In this document: piece by piece, positions 1 to 6,496 of the stretch
Numbering within the stretch: position 1 is the stretch's first letter
Layout: every line of letters begins with the position of its first letter
Assembly (NCBI GenBank): GCA_036567205.1
Contig: DATCVA010000149.1
Coordinates: 1 to 8,082 of the forward strand
Length of the DNA stretch: 8,082 nt
From: DATCVA01 sp036567205
GTDB lineage: Bacteria > Pseudomonadota > Gammaproteobacteria > Burkholderiales > Burkholderiaceae_B
Reading direction: 5' to 3'
The notes under the pieces: generated by a model
What the model saw: only the letters and a program-made list of their open reading frames with translations
Database searches by the model: none
What the model was told of the DNA's origin: nothing
Translations under genes and position numbers: made by a program

Positions 1-1
1 C

Positions 2-211
2 CTGCGCAAGCTGGCCCGCACTCGCGACAGTGTCCTGGCGTCGGCATGGATCAATTATCTGCAACTGGATCGCACTTTCGAGTGGTCTGCCAAAATCGAT
101 AAGGCATTGACCGCACTTACCAAGGACGACGTTAATCGCGCACTTCGCGCCACGCTAAAACCGGAAGCGTTCAGCACCGCCATCGCCGCCGACCATAAAA
201 AGCAAAAGTAA
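2..211 (+). CDS. M16-family zinc peptidase, C-terminal end (5' truncated by window)
   Basis: An open frame enters from the left edge and runs 69 codons to a TAA at 209-211. The residues (NYLQLDRTFEWSAKID, then ALTALTKDDVNRALRATLKPE) resemble the extreme C-terminus of M16 insulinase/pitrilysin-like peptidases, where an 'RTF.wda..d..I.aLT..dVn.alr..l.p' pattern closes the last inactive domain. In bacteria such proteins are typically periplasmic or membrane-associated proteases. The catalytic HxxEH motif lies in the N-terminal part and is outside the window, so activity cannot be judged. The tail is lysine-rich (DHKKQK). A strong terminator begins 10 nt after the stop, so this is the last gene of its transcript. 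The family call rests on a short fragment and is moderately sure; that this is a genuine gene end is much surer because of the terminator. Confidence 0.62.
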   Translation: MRKLARTRDSVLASAWINYLQLDRTFEWSAKIDKALTALTKDDVNRALRATLKPEAFSTAIAADHKKQK

Positions 212-220
212 ACCAGCTCG

Positions 221-273
221 GAATAAGGTTAGCCTGGCCCTAATACAGGGTTAACCTTATCCTGTTTTTTTTT
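221..273 (+). terminator. Intrinsic terminator after the M16 peptidase gene
   Basis: The arms ATAAGGTTA (223-231) and TAACCTTAT (252-260) are perfectly complementary over 9 bp. The loop contains a second small CCCT/AGGG pairing. The stem is followed within 4 nt by nine consecutive T (265-273) and then another T-rich run. This is a textbook rho-independent terminator on the plus strand and separates the peptidase gene from the downstream acyltransferase. Confidence 0.9.
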
Positions 274-284
274 AGTTTTTTATG

Positions 285-313
285 TATAGTTTTCAATCTG
301 ATATATGTATAAT
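285..313 (+). promoter_or_regulatory. Tentative sigma-70 promoter for the acyltransferase
   Basis: A perfect -10 hexamer TATAAT sits at 308-313 in a very AT-rich stretch just after the terminator. At 17-bp spacing the -35 position (285-290, TATAGT) is a poor match to TTGACA, so the promoter would rely on its -10 and AT-rich upstream DNA. A start near 320 would give a leader of about 135 nt before the ATG at 456. The preceding terminator implies that some promoter must lie in 274-455. Chance TATAAT matches are common in AT-rich DNA, hence the low confidence. Confidence 0.3.
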
Positions 314-342
314 TTTTTTTCTGGTTATCAGAGTATACAAAA

Positions 343-367
343 CAGATTTTTCATAAAAACAAATCTG
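343..367 (+). other. Stem-loop in the acyltransferase leader
   Basis: CAGATTT (343-349) and AAATCTG (361-367) form a perfect 7-bp stem around an 11-nt A-rich loop, within the presumed 5' untranslated leader. No T run follows, so it is not an ordinary terminator. The stem is AU-rich and weak, and it may be meaningless. I see nothing else structured in the rest of the 274-455 leader. Confidence 0.3.
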
Positions 368-455
368 CGACTTCACTCTGTTCCCCTGCTGCGCGCAACA
401 CAAGTATCCATCGTCCAATCGGCCAACTCTAACAACAGGAACAGGCGGGGCTATT

Positions 456-2567
456 ATGGAACAGGTGAAACTGACACAACAGGCCGACTCTCAATATCGG
501 CCTGAAATCCAGGGTGTACGGGCCGTTGGCGCCTTCCTGATCGCAGTCTGCCATATCTGGTTCGTCAAGGTGTCGGGCGGGGTCGACGTCTTCTTCGTTG
601 TGTCTGGTTTTTTAATGAGCGGCGTCCTGCTGCGCCAGTACAACCAAACCGACAGCATTAATGTATTTGGGTTCTGGGCTCGTATCATACGACGCATAAC
701 TCCATCGGCCTATCTGATTATTTTGCTCACTCTGTTTGGCGCCATGGTGTGGCTGCCCCGACCCCTTTGGCATGGATTCATTGTTGAAGCCGTCTATACC
801 GCCCTTCATGCCGAAAATCTGCATCTTATGGCCGCCTCGGTCGATTATCTCGCACGCGATGTACCGCCTAGCCCGGTTCAACAATTCTGGGCGCTTTCCA
901 TTCAAATGCAGTTTTATATTGTCTGGCCCTTCGTCTTTTTATTGGCCGGGTGGATCGCTAAAAAAACCGCATCGGGCATCATTCCATTTGCCGTCGCCCT
1001 GGCCGCCATCACGCTAGCCTCGCTTGCGTTTTCAATACTCAATACTCCCTCGAACCCCGGAGCTGCTTATTTCAACCCGGCAACGCGAATTTGGGAATTT
1101 GCGGCGGGCGGACTCTGTGCGGTGCTGTTGCCTTATATCTCGACCACCCAGTTAACGCGCGCAATCTGTGGCTGGGCCGGATTATTGCTCATACTAGCCT
1201 GCGCAGCGCTTTTACCCCGAAGCGTGCAATTTCCCGGCTACGTGGCGCTTGTCCCCGTCGTGGGCGCCGTGCTGATTTTATTTGCCGGAACCAGCGGCAG
1301 CCGGTTTGGCGTCGATCGATTTTTATCGTCGCGCCCGCTGGTTGCGCTTGGCAGCTTGTCGTTTACCTTTTACCTTTGGCACTGGCCCGTTCTGGTATTT
1401 TTTCTTGAAGCCACCGGCAAAACGCAAGCCGGTTTTGTCGACGGCCTTATTATTATTGCCATAGCATTGTGCGGCGCCTATCTGACATTACGGCTTATCG
1501 AACGTCCTATCGGGCGCTCATCGTTTGCAAGGGCGAAAACCTGGCAGACGTACGCGTTGGGCGCGGTATTGGGTATTCCAATTGTTGCCACGGCGTCATT
1601 GTGGCGCGACTACGTCAAAGACGTCGACAAGGAAACCATTGCCGCAACCCGATTGCCTATGGCCCAGCAGCCTGTAGCCGAAAAATTGCTGGCACTACAA
1701 AAAACCGCCACGCAAATACCCAATTCGCAACTGATTTCCTCTAAAACCAATGTGCCGATTGCCTACCACGACGGATGCCAGCAACGCCCTATGCTTGCAG
1801 CCGTACTGGCGTGCGAATACGGCCAAAAGACCGCCCCAGCCAAGACGATTGCACTGGTAGGCAGCTCGCACATGACGCAATGGCTGCCGACGTTTCAACT
1901 GATCGCCCGCAAACACGACCTGAAACTGGTTCTTATTGCCAAAAGCGGATGCACGTTCGGCGCCGTGGAAGGCACTAACGAGTCATGCCGGGCATGGAAC
2001 GCCAATGTCATTAAAAAACTGGCCGAATTACATCCTGACGCCGTCGTAGTTACATCTACGCGCCCCGTGTCAGCCGAGCTACGCTCTCCATCCGGCAACT
2101 ACCTGGTCGAATATGTTCCGCCCGAATTCATAAAACAATGGAAAAACGTAGAAGCACTGGGCATCAGTCTTCTCGGGCTGCGCGACAACCCATGGTTTAA
2201 TACCGATATTCCCACCTGCGTGGCGCGCCATGAAAGCACGCCCCTTACTTGCTCGCTGCCCCGCAAATCGGCGTTACTGCTTGACAGTCCTGCCATAGCA
2301 GTCAAATCAAACTTTAAAGACCTGGAACTTCTCGACTTGACCAGCTACCTGTGTACCGACAGCATCTGCCCAGTTGTCGCGCAAAACATGCTGATGTATC
2401 GCGACCAGCACCACATTAGCGTGCCCTATGCACAAAGCCTGGCTGCGCCGCTGGAGGAACAAATGCTAAGAAAACGTCCCGACCTATTTGATCGGAGCCC
2501 CACCAGCGCGAAGCTGCTGGCGGCAAAAACAAATCTGCCGCCGCAAACCAAAACCGGACCAGACTGA
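456..2567 (+). CDS. OafA/YrhL-type membrane O-acyltransferase with C-terminal SGNH domain
   Basis: The 703-residue product has the two-part architecture of acyltransferase-3/SGNH fusions, which transfer acetyl or other short acyl groups to surface sugars such as LPS O-antigen, other exopolysaccharide or peptidoglycan. Residues about 14-385 are a polytopic inner-membrane domain opening with YRPEIQGVRA, a histidine in the usual place (H33), and GGVDVFFVVSGFLMS (about 41-55), followed by roughly ten hydrophobic segments. Residues about 430-690 form a periplasmic SGNH hydrolase-like domain: block I is GSSH (469-472, candidate nucleophile S471), and the closing DxxH is D650 and H653 in YRDQHH. Block I has serine where many relatives have aspartate (GDSH). 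The ATG at 456 follows a purine-rich AGGCGGGG. The gene stands alone, so the acceptor cannot be named. Its stop lies 2 nt from the convergent dnaJ stop. Length and motifs look intact. Confidence 0.9.
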   Translation: MEQVKLTQQADSQYRPEIQGVRAVGAFLIAVCHIWFVKVSGGVDVFFVVSGFLMSGVLLRQYNQTDSINVFGFWARIIRRITPSAYLIILLTLFGAMVWLPRPLWHGFIVEAVYTALHAENLHLMAASVDYLARDVPPSPVQQFWALSIQMQFYIVWPFVFLLAGWIAKKTASGIIPFAVALAAITLASLAFSILNTPSNPGAAYFNPATRIWEFAAGGLCAVLLPYISTTQLTRAICGWAGLLLILACAALLPRSVQFPGYVALVPVVGAVLILFAGTSGSRFGVDRFLSSRPLVALGSLSFTFYLWHWPVLVFFLEATGKTQAGFVDGLIIIAIALCGAYLTLRLIERPIGRSSFARAKTWQTYALGAVLGIPIVATASLWRDYVKDVDKETIAATRLPMAQQPVAEKLLALQKTATQIPNSQLISSKTNVPIAYHDGCQQRPMLAAVLACEYGQKTAPAKTIALVGSSHMTQWLPTFQLIARKHDLKLVLIAKSGCTFGAVEGTNESCRAWNANVIKKLAELHPDAVVVTSTRPVSAELRSPSGNYLVEYVPPEFIKQWKNVEALGISLLGLRDNPWFNTDIPTCVARHESTPLTCSLPRKSALLLDSPAIAVKSNFKDLELLDLTSYLCTDSICPVVAQNMLMYRDQHHISVPYAQSLAAPLEEQMLRKRPDLFDRSPTSAKLLAAKTNLPPQTKTGPD

Positions 2568-2569
2568 AA

Positions 2570-3691
2570 TCAGCTAAAAAAATTCTTTACCTTATCGGTC
2601 CAGGATTGACTATTAGGCGAATGCCTTTCACCGCCTGTCGATAAAGACGCTTCAAATTGACGCAAAATTTTCTTTTGGTCTTCGGTTAGCCGTACCGGAG
2701 TCTCTACCGAGACATGACAATACAAATCACCCGGATAACTGGACCGTACTCCGCGTATGCCTTTGCCGCGCAAGCGGAAGGTTTTACCGGTTTGCGTTCC
2801 CTCTGGAATGGTAATTTCACCTTTCCCAGCCAGCGTAGGCACTTCAAGCTCGCCGCCCAGCGCCGCTTTGGTAAACGGAATGGTCAGCTCGCAGTGCAGG
2901 TCTTCACCGTCACGCTGGAAAATCCCGTGTGGCTTTAAATGGATTTCAACATAGAGATCCCCTGAAGGCCCTCCGTTGACGCCAGGCTCGCCATTGCCGG
3001 AAGAGCGAATCCGCATACCGTCATCGATACCGGCCGGAATCTTGACCTGCAAGGTTTTATTTTTACGTATACGGCCGACGCCATCGCACGCAACACAAGG
3101 ATCAGTAATCTCCTTGCCGGTTCCGTGACATGTCGGACACGTTTGTTGTACGCTGAAAAACCCTTGCTGCATACGCACCGCACCGTGGCCATCGCAGGTA
3201 TGACAGGTTTTCGGCGTTGTACCTGGTTTAGCGCCCGAACCATGACAAGTTTCGCAATTTTCCCAACTTGGGACACGAATTTCGGTGTCGAAGCCATTAG
3301 CGGCCTGCTCCAGGCTAATGTCCAGCGTATATTTAAGGTCGGCACCGCGATAGACTTGCGGCCCGCCACCGCCACGCCGCCCTGCACCACCAAAAATCTC
3401 GCCAAAGATATCGCCAAAAGCGTCGGCAAAACCTGCTCCGCCCATGCCGCCGGCACCGCCATTCGGATCAACGCCGGCGTGACCAAACCGATCGTAAGCG
3501 CCACGCTTTTGTTCGTCGGACAAAACCTCGTAAGCCTCTTTAACTTCCTTGAACTTTTCTTCCGACTCTTTGCTGTCCGGATTGCGGTCCGGATGATACT
3601 TCATAGCCAGCTTGCGGTAAGCTTTTTTAAGTTCGGCATCGGATGCGTTTTTGCCTACACCCAAGATTTCGTAAAAATCGCGTTTTGCCAT
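2570..3691 (-). CDS. dnaJ: Chaperone DnaJ (Hsp40, type I)
   Basis: This is a complete 373-residue co-chaperone that delivers unfolded clients to DnaK and stimulates its ATPase in the cytoplasm. The J domain (about 1-70) carries the essential HPD motif at 33-35. A Gly/Phe-rich linker follows (about 77-110, including GDIFGEIFGG). The cysteine-rich domain has all four zinc-binding CxxCxGxG repeats, with cysteines at 146/149, 163/166, 185/188 and 199/202, so both zinc sites look intact. The C-terminal substrate-binding and dimerisation region follows. MAKRDFYEILGV is a canonical N-terminus, fixing the start. The gene lies 109 nt downstream of dnaK in the same direction, with no Shine-Dalgarno sequence recognisable in front of it (the leader reads CACTTATTTATT then ATG). 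Two stem-loops occupy the gap. No intrinsic terminator is evident after the stop, which nearly touches the opposing acyltransferase gene. Confidence 0.98.
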   Translation of the reverse strand: MAKRDFYEILGVGKNASDAELKKAYRKLAMKYHPDRNPDSKESEEKFKEVKEAYEVLSDEQKRGAYDRFGHAGVDPNGGAGGMGGAGFADAFGDIFGEIFGGAGRRGGGGPQVYRGADLKYTLDISLEQAANGFDTEIRVPSWENCETCHGSGAKPGTTPKTCHTCDGHGAVRMQQGFFSVQQTCPTCHGTGKEITDPCVACDGVGRIRKNKTLQVKIPAGIDDGMRIRSSGNGEPGVNGGPSGDLYVEIHLKPHGIFQRDGEDLHCELTIPFTKAALGGELEVPTLAGKGEITIPEGTQTGKTFRLRGKGIRGVRSSYPGDLYCHVSVETPVRLTEDQKKILRQFEASLSTGGERHSPNSQSWTDKVKNFFS

Positions 3692-3706
3692 AATAAATAA
3701 GTGCTT

Positions 3707-3719
3707 GCGCCTGCGGCGC
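3707..3719 (-). other. Small GC-rich hairpin just upstream of dnaJ
   Basis: GCGCC (3707-3711) and GGCGC (3715-3719) form a 5-bp all-GC stem with a 3-nt loop. On the dnaJ transcript it ends 15 nt before the start codon, leaving only the AU-rich CACTTATTTATT stretch free. It could keep the start region single-stranded in the absence of a Shine-Dalgarno sequence; that role is inference. Confidence 0.4.
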
Positions 3720-3745
3720 CTGAATCTTCAAATAAGAATAAGAAC

Positions 3746-3778
3746 GCCCGATTTCCGGCTAAACGCCAGAAACCGGGC
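3746..3778 (-). promoter_or_regulatory. Long stem-loop in the dnaK-dnaJ gap, possible attenuator or processing signal
   Basis: The arms 3746-3759 and 3765-3778 pair over 14 positions around a 5-nt loop. In the minus-strand RNA this is 12 Watson-Crick pairs plus two G-U wobbles. Downstream in the RNA comes GTTCTTATTCTTATTT, which is U-rich but interrupted. That makes it a candidate partial terminator lowering dnaJ relative to dnaK, or a 3' stabilising structure for a processed dnaK mRNA. A smaller 6-bp hairpin (3789-3794 with 3798-3803) sits over the dnaK stop codon just before it. The structure is clear from the sequence; the function is inferred. Confidence 0.6.
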
Positions 3779-3800
3779 TCTAAACCGCTAAGGCAAAGCC

Positions 3801-5726
3801 TTATTGGTCGCGTTTGACTTCTTTAAAGTCAGCGTCGACAACATTTTCGTCAGCCGGCTGGCCAGCAGCATCGCTGGCGCCTTGCTGTGCCGCCGCCTGG
3901 GCCTGCATATCGGCATACATCTTTTCGCCGAGTTTTTGCGAAGCCGTGGAAAGCGCTTCAACCTTGGCGTCGATAGCAGCCTTGTCGCCGTCTTTCAGTG
4001 TTTCCTCAAGCTCTTTGATCGCCGCTTCGATAGCCTCTTTTTCGGACGCTTCGAGTTTGTCGCCGTACTCTTCAAGCGATTTGCGTGTGGAGTGCACCAA
4101 AGCATCGGCCTGATTGCGCGCAAGAGCCAGTTCAGCCATACGGTGATCCTCTTCGGCGTTAAGCTCGGCGTCTTTCACCATGCGCTCGATCTCGTCGTCG
4201 CTAAGACCCGAATTGGCCTTAATAGTGATCTTGTTCTCTTTGCCTGTGCCTTTATCTTTCGCAGACACATGCAAAATACCGTTAGCGTCAATGTCGAAGG
4301 TAACTTCGATTTGCGGCGTACCACGAGCTGACGGCGGTATGCCTTCAAGATTGAACTCACCCAAACCCTTGTTGCCGGCAGCGATTTCGCGTTCCCCCTG
4401 GAAGACTTTAATCGTGACTGCAGGCTGATTATCGTCGGCCGTCGAAAACACTTGCGAAAAACGCGTCGGAATCGTTGTGTTCTTTTGAATCATCTTGGTC
4501 ATCACACCACCAAGCGTCTCAATACCCAGCGACAGAGGCGTTACGTCGAGCAACAGGACGTCTTTACGATCGCCCGACAGTACCGAACCCTGAATGGCGG
4601 CGCCGGCAGCGACGGCCTCGTCGGGGTTCACGTCTTTGCGCGGATCCCGGCCAAAGAACTCTTTAACCTTCTCTTGTACTTTGGGCATGCGCGTCATGCC
4701 GCCGACCAGGATTACATCATCGATTTCAGAAGCTTTAATGCCTGCATCTTTAATGGCGATACGGCAAGGCTCGATGGTGCGGCTGATCAGTTCTTCGACC
4801 AGGGCCTCGAGCTTGGCGCGCGTTACCTTAAGATTCAGGTGTTTTGGACCTGATGCGTCAGCCGTAATGTAAGGCAGGTTAATTTCAGTTTGCTGAGTCG
4901 ACGAAAGTTCGATCTTGGCTTTTTCAGCCGCTTCTTTCAGACGCTGCAAAGCCAGCACGTCTTTGGATAAATCGACGCCGCTTTCTTTTTTGAACTCGTT
5001 AATAATATATTCGATGATGCGCTGATCGAAATCTTCGCCGCCCAGGAAGGTATCGCCGTTGGTCGACAACACTTCGAACTGCTTCTCGCCGTCAACGTCG
5101 GCAATTTCAATAATCGAAATATCGAACGTTCCGCCGCCCAGGTCATATACGGCAATTTTGCGATCGCCCTTTTCAGCTTTGTCCATGCCAAATGCCAACG
5201 CCGCCGCCGTGGGCTCGTTGATAATGCGCTTGACATCGAGGCCGGCAATACGGCCGGCATCTTTCGTTGCCTGGCGCTGGCTGTCGTTAAAGTAAGCAGG
5301 AACGGTAATAACCGCTTCGGTCACCTCTTCGCCCAGATAGTCTTCGGCGGTTTTCTTCATTTTGCGCAAGACATCGGCCGAAATTTGAGGAGGCGCCAGT
5401 TTTTTCCCTTGCGCTTCAACCCACGCATCGCCGTTATCCGCCTTGAGAATTTTGTAAGGCATAAGGTCGATGTCTTTTTGCACAGCCTTTTCGTCGAACT
5501 TGCGGCCGATCAAGCGCTTCACAGCATATAGCGTGTTGGTCGGATTGGTTACCGCCTGCCGTTTGGCTGGCGCGCCGACCAGAATTTCGCCATCTTGCAT
5601 ATAAGCGACAATCGAAGGCGTAGTGCGTGTGCCTTCGGCGTTTTCAATAATTTTGACCTTGCCGCCGTCGAGGACAGCGACGCAACTGTTCGTTGTACCA
5701 AGGTCGATACCTATAATTTTGCCCAT
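3801..5726 (-). CDS. dnaK: Chaperone protein DnaK (Hsp70)
   Basis: This is a complete 641-residue Hsp70, the ATP-driven cytoplasmic chaperone that binds exposed hydrophobic peptides and works with DnaJ and GrpE. The nucleotide-binding domain opens with GIDLGTTNSC (phosphate loop, about 6-15) and carries YDLGGGTFDISIIEI and NEPTAAALAFG. The interdomain linker is DVLLLD at 389-394, followed by the substrate-binding domain starting VTPLSLGIET. The helical lid and a Q/A-rich tail end in NVVDADFKEVKRDQ, close to the usual proteobacterial tail. Length is typical for the family. The ATG at 5724-5726 follows AGGG at suitable spacing. A sigma-32 promoter lies about 60 nt upstream, in the grpE-dnaK gap. 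dnaJ follows in the same direction after a 109-nt gap. No frameshift or missing motif was seen. Confidence 0.99.
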   Translation of the reverse strand: MGKIIGIDLGTTNSCVAVLDGGKVKIIENAEGTRTTPSIVAYMQDGEILVGAPAKRQAVTNPTNTLYAVKRLIGRKFDEKAVQKDIDLMPYKILKADNGDAWVEAQGKKLAPPQISADVLRKMKKTAEDYLGEEVTEAVITVPAYFNDSQRQATKDAGRIAGLDVKRIINEPTAAALAFGMDKAEKGDRKIAVYDLGGGTFDISIIEIADVDGEKQFEVLSTNGDTFLGGEDFDQRIIEYIINEFKKESGVDLSKDVLALQRLKEAAEKAKIELSSTQQTEINLPYITADASGPKHLNLKVTRAKLEALVEELISRTIEPCRIAIKDAGIKASEIDDVILVGGMTRMPKVQEKVKEFFGRDPRKDVNPDEAVAAGAAIQGSVLSGDRKDVLLLDVTPLSLGIETLGGVMTKMIQKNTTIPTRFSQVFSTADDNQPAVTIKVFQGEREIAAGNKGLGEFNLEGIPPSARGTPQIEVTFDIDANGILHVSAKDKGTGKENKITIKANSGLSDDEIERMVKDAELNAEEDHRMAELALARNQADALVHSTRKSLEEYGDKLEASEKEAIEAAIKELEETLKDGDKAAIDAKVEALSTASQKLGEKMYADMQAQAAAQQGASDAAGQPADENVVDADFKEVKRDQ

Positions 5727-5747
5727 GATCTATAACCCTGAAAGAGT

Positions 5748-5761
5748 AAGCATAAATGCTT
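5748..5761 (-). other. Short palindrome in the dnaK mRNA leader
   Basis: AAGCAT (5748-5753) and ATGCTT (5756-5761) form a perfect 6-bp inverted repeat with a 2-nt centre. It lies between the predicted heat-shock transcription start (about 5777) and the dnaK ATG, about 20 nt before the start codon. It does not cover the AGGG ribosome-binding site, so a thermometer role is not supported. It may be chance. Confidence 0.3.
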
Positions 5762-5783
5762 GAAAATAACTACGTTGTTTCGT

Positions 5784-5811
5784 AATTGGGGATGACTGCG
5801 ATTATTTCAAG
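5784..5811 (-). promoter_or_regulatory. Sigma-32 heat-shock promoter of dnaK
   Basis: On the minus strand the sequence reads CTTGAAA (5805-5811, -35), a 13-bp spacer, then CCCCAATT (5784-5791, -10). This agrees with the RpoH consensus CTTGAAA N13-17 CCCCATnT at nearly every position. The predicted start is near 5777, giving a leader of about 50 nt to the dnaK ATG. dnaK can therefore be induced separately from grpE. Confidence 0.88.
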
Positions 5812-5844
5812 CCCAAATCCCCATATTTTTATTAATGGCGGCCC

Positions 5845-5869
5845 GCGCGGAACCTATACAAACCCGCGC
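5845..5869 (-). other. GC-rich stem-loop after grpE
   Basis: GCGCGG (5845-5850) and CCGCGC (5864-5869) make a perfect 6-bp GC stem with a 13-nt loop, 10 nt past the grpE stop. No U tract follows on the minus strand (the RNA continues GGGCCGCCATTAAT), so this is not a standard terminator. It could stabilise the grpE 3' end, cause pausing or be a weak terminator. It ends the grpE part of the 153-nt grpE-dnaK gap; the rest holds the dnaK promoter and leader. Confidence 0.4.
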
Positions 5870-5879
5870 CGGACTGGTC

Positions 5880-6461
5880 TTAAGCCGCCTGACCCGAGGA
5901 AACCATGACCAGGGCCGGCCGCAATACGCGCTCGGCTATGGTGTAGCCTTTCTGCAGTAATTGCACGACCACCCCTTCAGGCAAATCGGACGGCACGGCT
6001 GAGATAGCCTGATGCACATGAGGATCGAACTTATCGCCCGGAGCCGGCGCGACTTCTTTAAGGACGTTGCGCTCGAAAGCATTCGTTAACTGCTTGAGGG
6101 TGGCTTCAACGCCTTCGCGCAGCGCCTCGGCCGTTTGGTCCGTTATGGCCAACGCGGCTTCAAGGCTATCTTTGACAGGCACCAGGCTCTCGGCGAAAGA
6201 TTCGATCCCGAACTTGCGCGCCTTGGCGACGTCGTCTTGCGCCCGGCGGCGAATGTTCTCGACCTCGGCCTTGGCGCGCAATAACTCATCGTGATATTGC
6301 GCAACTTGCGCCTGAGCTTCCGACAGCAGAGCTGCCAAATCCTCTTGGTCGGTTTCGGTATTGCCCTGAGTACCGGAACCATCTTCGTTGACTTCGAGCT
6401 GTTCCGAGGTATCAACGGATTGATTCTGCTGGGGATCAGGGGGTTGATTCGTTGCCGACAT
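5880..6461 (-). CDS. grpE: GrpE nucleotide exchange factor
   Basis: The 193-residue product is GrpE, the dimeric cytoplasmic factor that releases ADP from DnaK and resets the chaperone cycle. The N-terminus (MSATNQPPDPQQ onwards) is polar and disordered. A long charged helix follows (DLAALLSEAQAQVAQYHDELLRAKAEVENIRRRAQDD), forming the dimer coiled coil with the family pattern 'rakAe.eNirRR'. The C-terminal beta domain, which contacts DnaK, contains GDKFDPHVHQAIS and LLQKGYTIAERVLRPALV. I chose the ATG at 6459-6461 because GGAG lies 6 nt before it. A GTG four codons upstream (6471-6473) is in frame but overlaps that ribosome-binding site. A sigma-32 promoter lies immediately upstream, and dnaK follows 153 nt after the stop. 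Length is normal for beta-proteobacterial GrpE. Confidence 0.97.
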   Translation of the reverse strand: MSATNQPPDPQQNQSVDTSEQLEVNEDGSGTQGNTETDQEDLAALLSEAQAQVAQYHDELLRAKAEVENIRRRAQDDVAKARKFGIESFAESLVPVKDSLEAALAITDQTAEALREGVEATLKQLTNAFERNVLKEVAPAPGDKFDPHVHQAISAVPSDLPEGVVVQLLQKGYTIAERVLRPALVMVSSGQAA

Positions 6462-6467
6462 AAAGCA

Positions 6468-6471
6468 CTCC
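6468..6471 (-). promoter_or_regulatory. Ribosome-binding site deciding the grpE start
   Basis: GGAG on the minus strand, 6 nt before the ATG at 6461. It supports the ATG over the in-frame GTG at 6473, whose codon overlaps this motif. Confidence 0.75.
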
Positions 6472-6496
6472 ACTTCAAATTAATTCAATTTAATGA

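Noticed and set aside
305..505. 66-codon open frame overlapping the acyltransferase start
   Set aside because: It begins in the AT-rich leader, has no ribosome-binding site or recognisable sequence, and overlaps the acyltransferase coding region in another frame.
2935..3700. Long open frames (about 190 codons) antisense and in other frames over dnaJ
   Set aside because: They lie wholly inside a certain dnaJ gene with strong codon bias, have no recognisable domains and no supporting ribosome-binding sites; they are frame shadows.
3804..5295. Several 60-175 codon open frames opposite or out of frame with dnaK
   Set aside because: Shadows of the highly biased dnaK codon usage, with low-complexity or unrecognisable products.
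5748..5761. dnaK leader hairpin as an RNA thermometer
   Set aside because: The stem does not include or pair with the AGGG ribosome-binding site, and the sigma-32 promoter already explains heat induction.
6462..6471. GAGTGCTTT before grpE resembling the right half of a CIRCE/HrcA operator
   Set aside because: Only 7 of 9 bases match and there is no TTAGCACTC half-site 9 nt upstream. The GGAG is better explained as the grpE ribosome-binding site.
6471..6473. GTG as an alternative, four-codon-longer grpE start
   Set aside because: It overlaps the GGAG that is ideally placed for the ATG at 6461 and has no good ribosome-binding site of its own.
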